DNA of 8,516 bases from Acidobacteriota bacterium (GCA_022614735.1 JAKEHZ010000335.1:1-8516); one strand, 5' to 3'; positions 1 through 6,245 are shown, counted from the stretch's first letter. Program-made: numbers and translations. Notes: a model not told the origin generated them from the sequence alone.

Positions 1-25
1 AACTCTCTCTCATTAAATATTCAAG

Positions 26-42
26 ATAACCTTTTGGGTTAT
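26..42. other. Small inverted repeat (weak)
   Basis: ATAACC at 26-31 and GGTTAT at 37-42 form a 6-bp stem around a 5-base loop. No T-run follows on either side, so a terminator is not supported, and a match this short could be chance. The rest of 1-65 shows no coding potential and no RNA gene that I recognise; the gene upstream of the window is not visible. Confidence 0.2.
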
Positions 43-65
43 TGTAGTCGGATCGCACAAACTTA

Positions 66-216
66 GGCAAAAGGCGAAAGGAAGAAATCAAAAGGCAAAA
101 GGCAAAAGGCAAAAATAAAGAAGCAAATTCCGGCCTTCTGATTTTTTGATTTCATGAGAACTTTTTTCTTTATTTTTGCCTTTTGCCTTTTGATTTTCTT
201 CCTTTCGCTTTTTGCC
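66..216. repeat. Heptad-built long inverted repeat (GGCAAAA type)
   Basis: The left arm (66-123) is a run of 7-base units in constant phase: GGCAAAA at 66, 94, 101 and 108, with variants GGCGAAA at 73, GGAAGAA at 80 and ATCAAAA at 87. The right arm (about 163-216) is its reverse complement, with the same variant units in the same order. It differs by one substitution, one 1-base indel and one fewer GGCAAAA unit. The spacer between the arms is about 39 bases and AT-rich. No open frame here looks like a gene. The style resembles cyanobacterial STRR heptamers, but I cannot assign it to a named family. It lies just upstream of the trmFO promoter candidate. Confidence 0.85.
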
Positions 217-234
217 TTCTCCATTCCCCAGCTG

Positions 235-243
235 TGTTATGAT
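235..243 (+). promoter_or_regulatory. Extended -10 promoter candidate for trmFO
   Basis: TGTTATGAT fits the extended -10 pattern TGN-TATAAT with one mismatch in the hexamer (TATGAT, 238-243). No good -35 box lies 16-18 bases upstream, which extended -10 promoters can tolerate. Transcription would begin near 250, only a few bases before the ATG at 254, so the trmFO mRNA may be nearly leaderless. No Shine-Dalgarno sequence precedes that ATG. This is inferred from motif and position only. Confidence 0.4.
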
Positions 244-253
244 TTCAGCGGCA

Positions 254-1621
254 ATGAGTGAAACGGAAGTAATCAATGTTATCGGTGGCGGTTTGGCTGG
301 TTCGGAGGCCGCCTGGCAGGCAGCGCGGCGCGGCGTGAAAGTGCGGCTTTATGAAATGCGCCCCCAACGCACCACGGGCGCCCATCGGACGGGCAATCTG
401 GCCGAGCTTGTCTGCAGCAATTCCCTCAAATCCGACGAGGCCAGCACCGCTCCCCGTCTCTTGAAAGACGAGCTGCGGAGTGGTGGCTCATTGCTTATTG
501 AGTTGGCGAAGATAGCGGCCGTCCCTGCCGGGAGCGCGCTCGCAGTAGACCGGGAGAAATTTTCTGCCCTGGTGACAGAACGGCTCGAACATCATCCGAA
601 CATTGAAATCCGGCGCGAAGAAGTTACGGCAATCAGCGATCAAGAGATTACAGTCATCGCTGCCGGTCCTCTTGCTTCACCCGCGCTAGCGAGGGCAATA
701 GGTGATCTCACCGGCGAAAGCGGTCTTTATTTCTTCGACGCGCTCTCGCCCATCGTCGATGGCGAGACGATCGACTTCGAGAGAGCATTCCGCGCGGCGC
801 GTTACGGCAAGGGCGGAGACGATTATGTCAATTGCCCGATGACGAAAGAAGAATATGACCGTTTCTATGATGCGCTAGTCATTGCCGAGTCGGTTAAGCC
901 GCACGACGGAATGGAGGACGAAGAAAAATACTTCGAGGGCTGTTTACCAATTGAAGAACTGGGGCGTCGTGGGCGCGACACCTTGCGTTTCGGCCCGATG
1001 AAGCCTGTCGGCCTTATTGATCCGCGCACAGGCAGAGAGCCTTATGCCTGTGTACAGCTGCGGCTCGAAAATCTGATGGCCGGCGCATACAATATCGTTG
1101 GCTTTCAATGTCACATCAAGTACGGCGACCAGAAACGCGTCTTGCAGTTGATCCCGGGATTAGAGAATGCTGAGTTCATTCGTTTCGGCCAGATGCATCG
1201 CAATACTTTCGTCTGTTCGCCGAAGCTGCTCAGAGAAACCCTGCAAATGCGTGATCATCCCCGCGTTCTATTTGCGGGCCAGATTTCAGGCATCGAGGGC
1301 TACACGGAGGCAATGGCGACGGGAATGATAGCGGGAATGAACGCGGCTCGATTGGCGCTCGGACTTGAGGTTGCTGCGCCGCCTCGCGAGTCTGCGACGG
1401 GATCGCTGACCTTCTATCTCGCCAACGCTGAGGCGAGTAATTTTCAACCCGCAAACACTACATTTGCGTTATTGCCGCCGCTCGAGCCGGAGACCAGAAA
1501 ACATGCCAGGCGCAAAATTGATCGTCATCGGATACAGGTCGAGCGCGGGTTGAAGGCGTTTCACGAGTGGCTCGATCGGATCGGAGAAGCTGCGCCGTCA
1601 AGTCAGGCGCAGACAGTTTGA
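254..1621 (+). CDS. trmFO: TrmFO, folate- and FAD-dependent tRNA (uracil-54-C5)-methyltransferase
   Basis: This cytoplasmic flavoenzyme makes m5U (ribothymidine) at position 54 of the tRNA T-loop, taking the carbon from 5,10-methylene-tetrahydrofolate and reducing it through FAD. Counting from the ATG at 254 (455 residues, a normal length), the FAD-binding motif GGGLAG is at 11-16. Cys54 (ELVCSNSLKS) and Cys230 (FEGCLPIEEL) match the two functional cysteines of the Bacillus subtilis enzyme (Cys53 and Cys226). GQISGIEGYTEAMATG near 342-357 is the conserved C-terminal FAD-side motif. The start at 254 places the N-terminus as in B. subtilis TrmFO. An in-frame ATG at 239 overlaps the promoter candidate, and an in-frame TTG at 212 lies inside the inverted repeat, so both are less likely. 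The stop is 18 bases before the VWA gene, so the two may be co-transcribed. The family call is near certain; the start is less so. Confidence 0.95.
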   Translation: MSETEVINVIGGGLAGSEAAWQAARRGVKVRLYEMRPQRTTGAHRTGNLAELVCSNSLKSDEASTAPRLLKDELRSGGSLLIELAKIAAVPAGSALAVDREKFSALVTERLEHHPNIEIRREEVTAISDQEITVIAAGPLASPALARAIGDLTGESGLYFFDALSPIVDGETIDFERAFRAARYGKGGDDYVNCPMTKEEYDRFYDALVIAESVKPHDGMEDEEKYFEGCLPIEELGRRGRDTLRFGPMKPVGLIDPRTGREPYACVQLRLENLMAGAYNIVGFQCHIKYGDQKRVLQLIPGLENAEFIRFGQMHRNTFVCSPKLLRETLQMRDHPRVLFAGQISGIEGYTEAMATGMIAGMNAARLALGLEVAAPPRESATGSLTFYLANAEASNFQPANTTFALLPPLEPETRKHARRKIDRHRIQVERGLKAFHEWLDRIGEAAPSSQAQTV

Positions 1622-1630
1622 GATGGTGGT

Positions 1631-1635
1631 GGAGG
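1631..1635 (+). promoter_or_regulatory. Ribosome binding site of the VWA gene
   Basis: GGAGG sits 4 bases before the ATG at 1640, with further G-rich sequence just upstream. The spacing is short, but this is the best Shine-Dalgarno match in the window. It fixes the start so that the product opens with a clean signal peptide. Confidence 0.65.
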
Positions 1636-1639
1636 TTTT

Positions 1640-2716
1640 ATGAAGTTCCCCAGCAATTGCAATGCGCGATTGATCATACTGGTTTCTCTTTTAATCCCCG
1701 CCTCTTTATTTACAATTTTGAATCCCGCTCTCAGCCAGAGTGGTCGCGTCCAACCGCCGGACCCGAAAAAGCAGAAGCCCGCACCACCGAAAGTACCTGG
1801 CCCTCAACCTCGCATCCGGGTACCCGAACAACCGCCACAAAAGAGTGACGAAGTGATCCGAATCAACAGTGACCTGGTGACCGTTGTGACGACCATCGCT
1901 AAAAAATCAACAACCGATCCGATTGATCTGCGACGGGAAGATTTTGAGATTCTTGAAGACGGTGTTCGCCAGGAGATAGCCAATTTCGCGCGCGATGCTG
2001 AGTTGCCATTGCAGCTGGTCATGCTCTTCGACGCGAGTTTGAGTGTGGCGCAGAAGATCAATTTCGAACGGCGCGCCGCCGCCAAATTTTTTGAGCGCGT
2101 CATGCGCCCGCAGGATCGCGCGGCCCTCTTTGCGGTTTCCACAGATATCGTCGTATTACAGGAATTCACCAACAATATTCCGCTGCTGGTCAATGCGACG
2201 AGGCAACTCAGGGCGCAGGGTGCTACCTCGCTCTACGATGGCATATATCTCGCTTCTGATCACCTCAAGCCAGCGCAAGGCCGCCGTGTCATCGTCATCG
2301 TCTCTGATGGTGGCGACACGACGAGCAGCAAGGGATTGCTCGAAGTCCTGGCGCGCGCGCAACAAGCCGATGCTGTGATTTTCGCGGTTTTCACCGGCAA
2401 TCGTAATTATTCGCAGAATCTTCGTGATCTCGCGGGAGAGCGAGCACTTGAAGCTCTGAGCTCAGAGACAGGTGGGGACATCTTTAAACCCAAATTCACT
2501 CCGGGCACACTCGGAGAAGAGGTTGATGACCAATCAATCAGGGAACTTGATCTGGCATTTGCCAGCCTCGCCGAACAAGTCCGCACTCAATACACACTGG
2601 GGTTTTTCTCGACCAACGAGAAACGAGACGGGTCTTTCCGCAAACTCACCGTCAAGATAAAAAAGCCCGGCTACGTGGCGCGCGCGCGCGCCGGGTATTA
2701 CGCACCCAAGGGGTGA
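1640..2716 (+). CDS. Exported VWFA-related domain protein (Acidobacteria type)
   Basis: This 358-residue protein begins with a Sec-type signal peptide: a hydrophobic stretch at about 10-30 and probable cleavage near residues 30-32 (NPALSQ). A Pro/Lys-rich linker follows (about 36-70). Residues 74-120 form the segment preceding the A domain in this family (INSDLVTVVTTI, then REDFEILEDGVRQEI). The von Willebrand A domain spans about 124-325. Its MIDAS metal site is visible as D131-A-S133-L-S135, with T196 in GATSLYDG and D223 in VSDGGD, so metal-dependent ligand binding should be intact. The C-terminus (KKPGYVARARAGYYAPKG) is typical of the Acidobacterial VWFA-related family. The ligand and role are unknown. 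The protein probably acts outside the cytoplasm, as no membrane anchor follows the signal. It sits 18 bases behind trmFO with no obvious functional link. A long inverted repeat begins 2 bases after its stop. Confidence 0.85.
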   Translation: MKFPSNCNARLIILVSLLIPASLFTILNPALSQSGRVQPPDPKKQKPAPPKVPGPQPRIRVPEQPPQKSDEVIRINSDLVTVVTTIAKKSTTDPIDLRREDFEILEDGVRQEIANFARDAELPLQLVMLFDASLSVAQKINFERRAAAKFFERVMRPQDRAALFAVSTDIVVLQEFTNNIPLLVNATRQLRAQGATSLYDGIYLASDHLKPAQGRRVIVIVSDGGDTTSSKGLLEVLARAQQADAVIFAVFTGNRNYSQNLRDLAGERALEALSSETGGDIFKPKFTPGTLGEEVDDQSIRELDLAFASLAEQVRTQYTLGFFSTNEKRDGSFRKLTVKIKKPGYVARARAGYYAPKG

Positions 2717-2718
2717 AT

Positions 2719-2847
2719 GATTGCGGATTGCGGAAGAGAGAATACGAAACAAACGAAAATAACGAAAACAAACGAAAATAACGAAACAAACGAAAAAATT
2801 TAATCTTTTTCGTTTGTTTCGTATTTTCTCTTCCGCAATCCGCAATC
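2719..2847. repeat. Long inverted repeat with 41-bp arms and inner tandem repeat
   Basis: The left arm 2719-2759 and right arm 2807-2847 are reverse complements over 41 bases with a single difference (G2740 against T2826), which would be a G-U pair in RNA. The outer part opens with two tandem GATTGCG heptads (2719 and 2726). Inside, an 18-19-base unit (ACGAAAC or ACGAAAAC followed by AAACGAAAATA) repeats about two and a half times, starting at 2744, 2762 and 2781. The right arm can therefore also pair with the third copy, giving a short loop of about 10 bases. No T-run follows, so a classical terminator is not supported. The remainder, 2848-3009, holds no gene that I can support. Confidence 0.85.
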
Positions 2848-2879
2848 TACAATTTGCTCTCCCACTCTTCAGTCCCTCA

Positions 2880-2888
2880 TGCTACAAT
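2880..2888 (+). promoter_or_regulatory. Extended -10 promoter candidate for the PIN-TRAM gene
   Basis: TGCTACAAT matches the extended -10 pattern TGN-TATAAT with one mismatch in the hexamer (TACAAT, 2883-2888). No convincing -35 box is at 16-18 bases. Transcription would start near 2895, giving a leader of about 115 bases before the ATG at 3010. A second, weaker -10-like TATACT lies at 2958-2963. Both calls rest on motif alone. Confidence 0.35.
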
Positions 2889-2993
2889 CCCCCCGCGGCA
2901 GGAATTTTCCTACTCAATATTTCGACCAGGTACACGATCGCTCTCTAAGTCTTCATATATACTTTGATGTGAAGTTGTCGTTTGTGGTCGCTA

Positions 2994-2998
2994 AAGGA
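2994..2998 (+). promoter_or_regulatory. Ribosome binding site choosing the 3010 start
   Basis: AAGGA is 11 bases from the ATG at 3010 and 4 bases from an out-of-frame ATG at 3003. The 3003 frame ends after about 29 codons with no recognisable product, so the 3010 ATG is taken as the true start of the PIN-TRAM gene. Confidence 0.45.
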
Positions 2999-3009
2999 AC
3001 ATATGATTT

Positions 3010-4116
3010 ATGCAGGCGGACATTATATTAATACGCGCGGTCTTTACGATTATTCTCGTCACAGCCGGCTACCTGATTCAACCGGTCCCTGATTGGATCA
3101 GTGATAAACTCGAGCTTCGGGGCGCTTCGCGAATGCTTTCGGCTCTGACCGGGTTGGCCCTGGCAAGCGGCATCATCTTTTTTGAGCTGCGGATTCGTCG
3201 CGCGTCGCTCAAGACGTTAATTGGCGCGGCCATTGGTTCGATTCTGGGCATTATCGGCTCAACCTTGATGGGCTTCCTGATCACAGCTCAGCCCTGGGAT
3301 CAGCCACTCAAATCTTTTCTCACGCTGACGCTGACACTATTTATGGCATACGTCGGATTGCTCGTGGGCGCTGCAAAGGGGGAGTATCTAGATCTTACGG
3401 CGCTCGGCGGCATTCTCAGCGATCGCAGCACTAAACAGAGCTACAAAATTCTGGACACGAGCGTGATCATTGATGGGCGTGTGGCCGATATAGCCGAGGC
3501 AGGCTTCCTTGGTGGAACGATCATGATCCCGCAATTCGTCCTGCGCGAGTTACAGCAGATAGCCGATTCGTCAGACTCGGCTAAACGCAATCGCGGGCGT
3601 CGGGGACTGGACATCCTCCAGCGTATTCAGAAGAACAGCAATCTGGAGGTGCAGATCAACGAAGCCGACTTTCCACAGGTCCGCGAGGTTGATCTCAAGT
3701 TGATCGAATTGGGCAAACAACTCAACGCGCCTATTGTGACCAATGATTTCAATCTCAACAAGGTCGCCCATCTGCGCGGTGTCGAAGTGCTCAATATCAA
3801 TGAATTGGCGAATGCACTCAAACCCGTTGTCTTGCCCGGCGAAATAATGAAGGTCTTCATCCTCAAAGAGGGAAAGGAGTACAACCAGGGTGTGGCATAT
3901 CTGGACGACGGGACGATGGTCGTCGTTGACAACGCGCGCCGTCTGATCGGCAAGAACGTCGATATGGTTGTGACGAGCGTATTGCAGACGACTGCGGGAA
4001 AGATGATCTTCAGTCGAGTCGAGGAGACTCGGAATGACATTCGCGAGACACGTGATGTGCGCGACCGCCCATCACGCCCGACACCCATACCCGCGCCGTC
4101 GTCAGCGATTGAATAA
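3010..4116 (+). CDS. Membrane-anchored PIN-TRAM domain protein (YacL-like)
   Basis: This 368-residue protein has four predicted membrane segments at about 5-24, 42-60, 68-92 and 100-122. A cytoplasmic PIN nuclease domain follows (about 145-270) and then a TRAM domain (about 273-336), a small beta-barrel associated with RNA binding. Likely PIN metal ligands are D149 (ILDTSVIIDGR), E180 (VLRELQQIAD), D228 (VDLKLIELG) and D246 (VTNDFNLNK), so the active site appears complete. The tail after 337 is charged and proline-rich and probably disordered. This is the architecture of B. subtilis YacL, whose exact role is not settled; a membrane-tethered RNase or RNA-binding function is inferred. In B. subtilis yacL also stands directly before ispD and ispF, and the same order is seen here. 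The next gene begins 121 bases downstream, with only heptad repeats between. Confidence 0.9.
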   Translation: MQADIILIRAVFTIILVTAGYLIQPVPDWISDKLELRGASRMLSALTGLALASGIIFFELRIRRASLKTLIGAAIGSILGIIGSTLMGFLITAQPWDQPLKSFLTLTLTLFMAYVGLLVGAAKGEYLDLTALGGILSDRSTKQSYKILDTSVIIDGRVADIAEAGFLGGTIMIPQFVLRELQQIADSSDSAKRNRGRRGLDILQRIQKNSNLEVQINEADFPQVREVDLKLIELGKQLNAPIVTNDFNLNKVAHLRGVEVLNINELANALKPVVLPGEIMKVFILKEGKEYNQGVAYLDDGTMVVVDNARRLIGKNVDMVVTSVLQTTAGKMIFSRVEETRNDIRETRDVRDRPSRPTPIPAPSSAIE

Positions 4117-4117
4117 T

Positions 4118-4232
4118 AGTTCGCAGTTCGCAGTTCGCAGTTGAGGAATCAAGTGGTTTACTGCGAACTGCGAACTGCGAACTGCGAACTGCGAACTACG
4201 AACTCCCAACTGCGAACTGCGAACTGCCAACT
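4118..4232. repeat. Head-to-head heptad array (AGTTCGC / GCGAACT)
   Basis: Three AGTTCGC units (4118-4138) plus AGTT are followed by a 17-base spacer (4143-4159). Ten in-phase units of the reverse-complement heptad then fill 4163-4232. Seven of the ten are exact GCGAACT (4163, 4170, 4177, 4184, 4191, 4212, 4219). Variants are ACGAACT at 4198, CCCAACT at 4205 and GCCAACT at 4226. The left block can pair with the first right units over 24 bp. The array begins 1 base after the stop of the PIN-TRAM gene and ends 5 bases before the ispDF ATG, so it makes up essentially the whole spacer. There are no unique spacers between units, so it is not CRISPR. Confidence 0.9.
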
Positions 4233-4237
4233 GCTTT

Positions 4238-5458
4238 ATGAACATCGCCATCATCCCAGCCGCCGGTAGTGGCAGTCGTTTCGGTGGAGAGAAACCAAAA
4301 CAATTCGTTGAGCTTGCCGGCGACTCGATCCTTATTCACACGCTGCGCCGGTTCGATGTTTGTCAAGACATCGATGTCATCATAGTCGCGCTCCAGCCCG
4401 ATGAGATCGATTCGTTCGACCAGCAATTGAAAACTTCTGGTTTGCGCAAGCCAATCCGACTGGTCGGAGGCGGAGACGAGCGGAGCGATTCGATTTCGCA
4501 TGCGCTTGAAGCCGCGAAAGAATGGCAACCTGAGCTTGTCGCAATTCACGACGCTGTGCGCCCTTTCATCACTCCGGAGCAGATTTCCCACGTGCTCGCA
4601 CGCGCGCGGGAGATCGGCGCCGCGATCCTCGCTCTGCCTGCAACAGACACGATCAAAGAAGTCGAAAATAGATTGATTATTCGAACCCTTGACCGGCGCA
4701 GAATTTATCGGGCGCAAACTCCCCAGGCATTTCGTTATGATCTTTTGCTGAAAGCGAACGCTGCGGCGAGCACCGTGGGCTTACCCTCATCAATCACCAC
4801 CGATGATTCTTTGCTGGTCGAACTACTAGGCGCTCCGGTTGCAATCGTCGAAGGCTCACCACATAACATCAAGATCACCACCCCCGAAGATCTGGTGCTG
4901 GCGAGAAAAATAATCGAACAGATGGAGTCTGGAGAGAAAAAATCAGCATTCGACCTCAAGAATTGGCGGAATTGGCCGCAATTGCCCATCCGCATTGGCC
5001 TTGGGCATGACGTTCATCGTCTGGTTGAAGGCCGCGATTTGATTCTGGGTGGAGTTGAAATCCCTTATGATCGTGGCCTGCTCGGACATTCGGACGGCGA
5101 CAGCTTGATTCACGCGATCACCGATGCGCTGCTCGGAGCCGCAGGTCTGGGAGATCTTGGCACGCACTTTTCAGATGATGAACCGAGGTGGGAGAACGCA
5201 GATAGTATCTCCTTTCTTTCTCACGTTTGCAGTTTGCTGACAAAACGTGGCTACAAAATCGCCAATATTGATGCGACGATCCTGGCAGAACGTCCGAAGA
5301 TGATGCCACATATTCCCGCAATGAAGGCGAAGCTTGCAGATGTCATGGAAATTGACCGTTCACAAATCAACATCAAGGCAAAGACCAATGAAGGGCTGGA
5401 TGCAGTTGGACGGGGAGAAGCGATTGGAGCGCAGGCTGTTGCCTTGATTATCGGTTAG
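4238..5458 (+). CDS. ispDF: Bifunctional IspD-IspF fusion (MEP isoprenoid pathway)
   Basis: This 406-residue cytoplasmic enzyme joins two steps of isoprenoid precursor synthesis. The N-terminal IspD domain (1 to about 228) couples CTP to methylerythritol 4-phosphate. It shows PAAGSGSRFG with R14, K21 in KPKQF, HDAVRPF (104-110), QTPQAF (160-165) and K212 in HNIKITTPED. After a short linker (about 229-250), the IspF domain cyclises the phosphorylated product to the 2,4-cyclodiphosphate. It shows metal ligands D258 and H260 (GHDVHRL) and H292 (after GHSDGD, 283-288), plus PKMMPHIP and NEGLDAVGRGE. Both active sites look intact. The intermediate kinase IspE is not in the window. Fused IspDF is known in alpha- and epsilon-proteobacteria; many other bacteria have separate genes. 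No Shine-Dalgarno precedes the ATG, because heptad repeats occupy that position. Confidence 0.96.
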   Translation: MNIAIIPAAGSGSRFGGEKPKQFVELAGDSILIHTLRRFDVCQDIDVIIVALQPDEIDSFDQQLKTSGLRKPIRLVGGGDERSDSISHALEAAKEWQPELVAIHDAVRPFITPEQISHVLARAREIGAAILALPATDTIKEVENRLIIRTLDRRRIYRAQTPQAFRYDLLLKANAAASTVGLPSSITTDDSLLVELLGAPVAIVEGSPHNIKITTPEDLVLARKIIEQMESGEKKSAFDLKNWRNWPQLPIRIGLGHDVHRLVEGRDLILGGVEIPYDRGLLGHSDGDSLIHAITDALLGAAGLGDLGTHFSDDEPRWENADSISFLSHVCSLLTKRGYKIANIDATILAERPKMMPHIPAMKAKLADVMEIDRSQINIKAKTNEGLDAVGRGEAIGAQAVALIIG

Positions 5459-5464
5459 GCAGAA

Positions 5465-5499
5465 GTAACTACTCAGCCGCTACGCGGCTGAGTAGTTAC
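5465..5499. repeat. Perfect 16-bp-arm hairpin (REP-like)
   Basis: GTAACTACTCAGCCGC (5465-5480) and its exact reverse complement (5484-5499) enclose a TAC loop. The hairpin fills most of the 56-base spacer between ispDF and the HAD gene. No T-run follows, so an intrinsic terminator is doubtful. A transcript hairpin could still slow 3' decay or limit readthrough. Its compact, GC-cored, perfect form resembles dispersed REP-type palindromes, but a second copy is not present in this window. Confidence 0.8.
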
Positions 5500-5514
5500 A
5501 GTCAGAGTTGATTT

Positions 5515-6231
5515 ATGTTCGAGATTATTGCCTTCGACGCTGATGACACGCTTTGGCACACTGAGCCGCTTTACCGCGGCACGCAGGGGAAGATCAAGGC
5601 GATTCTATCTCAATACCACGACGCGGAATGGATCGAGCGCCGGATGTACGAAACTGAGATTCGTAACCTCGCTCATTACGGCTACGGAATCAAAGGGTTC
5701 ACACTCTCAATGATCGAAACTGCAATTGACTTGACTGAAGGACGCATCAGCGGGACAGAGATCAGACAGATCATCGGATTTGCCCGAGAAATGCTGGCAG
5801 CGCCGCTCGAGTTACTCGACAGTGTGCAAGAGACTCTTGCGAGCTTATCTCTATCTCACGAGCTGATGGTGATCACCAAGGGTGATCTATTTGAGCAGGA
5901 AGCAAAGATTGCGAGATCGGGGTTGGGCGAGTATTTCAGCCGCGTCGAAATTGTTTCCGAAAAGACCAGAGATGCCTACGAATCGATCGCTTTAAAACAT
6001 AAAATCAATCCGCGTGATTTTTTGATGGTCGGAAATTCGGTCAAATACGACATCTTGCCGGTGATCGAGATGGGTGGACGTGCGGTTCATATTCCCTACC
6101 AGAATACCTGGGTGCACGAAACAGTGCCTGATTCGGAGCTCGAGCAGATGTGCTTCATGCGGCTTCCGAACCTCGGTCATCTTCCGGCTCTGATAGATGA
6201 ATTGTTTGCCGAGTTGAATGAAGTGAGATAG
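5515..6231 (+). CDS. HAD-superfamily hydrolase (probable phosphatase)
   Basis: This 238-residue cytoplasmic protein is the full length of a HAD hydrolase with an alpha-helical cap. Motif I is FDADDTLW, with nucleophile D8 and acid D10. Motif II is T121 in VITKGD, motif III is K150 in SEKTRD, and motif IV is VGNSVKYDI with D179. The cap lies at about 15-100. All catalytic residues for phosphate-ester hydrolysis through an aspartyl-phosphate are therefore present, but the substrate cannot be read from the sequence. It is followed after 14 bases by a nucleoside phosphorylase gene. A nucleotide 5'-phosphatase role feeding nucleosides to that enzyme is plausible inference; general metabolite detoxification is an alternative. 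No strong Shine-Dalgarno is visible, and a perfect hairpin ends 15 bases before the ATG. Confidence 0.88.
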   Translation: MFEIIAFDADDTLWHTEPLYRGTQGKIKAILSQYHDAEWIERRMYETEIRNLAHYGYGIKGFTLSMIETAIDLTEGRISGTEIRQIIGFAREMLAAPLELLDSVQETLASLSLSHELMVITKGDLFEQEAKIARSGLGEYFSRVEIVSEKTRDAYESIALKHKINPRDFLMVGNSVKYDILPVIEMGGRAVHIPYQNTWVHETVPDSELEQMCFMRLPNLGHLPALIDELFAELNEVR

Positions 6232-6245
6232 GCCACAGATCAACT

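Noticed and set aside
212..253. Longer trmFO start (TTG at 212 or ATG at 239)
   Set aside because: The TTG lies in the inverted repeat and the ATG at 239 overlaps the -10 motif; family similarity begins just after 254.
88..276. Minus-strand 62-codon frame over the first inverted repeat
   Set aside because: Its Lys/Glu-rich peptide is a translation of the A-rich heptads; there is no ribosome site and no recognisable domain.
3003..3092. Short upstream frame starting at the ATG at 3003 (about 29 codons)
   Set aside because: It overlaps the PIN-TRAM start out of frame, has poor spacing to the ribosome site, and its peptide has no recognisable feature.
3627..4088. Minus-strand 153-codon frame opposite the PIN-TRAM gene
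   Set aside because: Ser/Thr/Arg-rich shadow of a well-supported gene, with no motif.
4118..4232. CRISPR array
   Set aside because: The units are 7 bases, tandem and without unique spacers, and no cas genes are near.
4196..4717. Minus-strand 173-codon frame opposite ispDF
   Set aside because: It lies antisense to conserved IspD sequence, and its C-terminus (AVGSSQFAVGSS) is just translated heptads.
4905..4990. Frameshift or assembly artefact creating the IspD-IspF fusion
   Set aside because: The frame is continuous through a plausible charged linker, with no internal stop and both domains complete.
5465..5499. Rho-independent terminator after ispDF
   Set aside because: The stem is strong but no T-run follows, and the next gene starts 15 bases later; kept as a REP-like hairpin.
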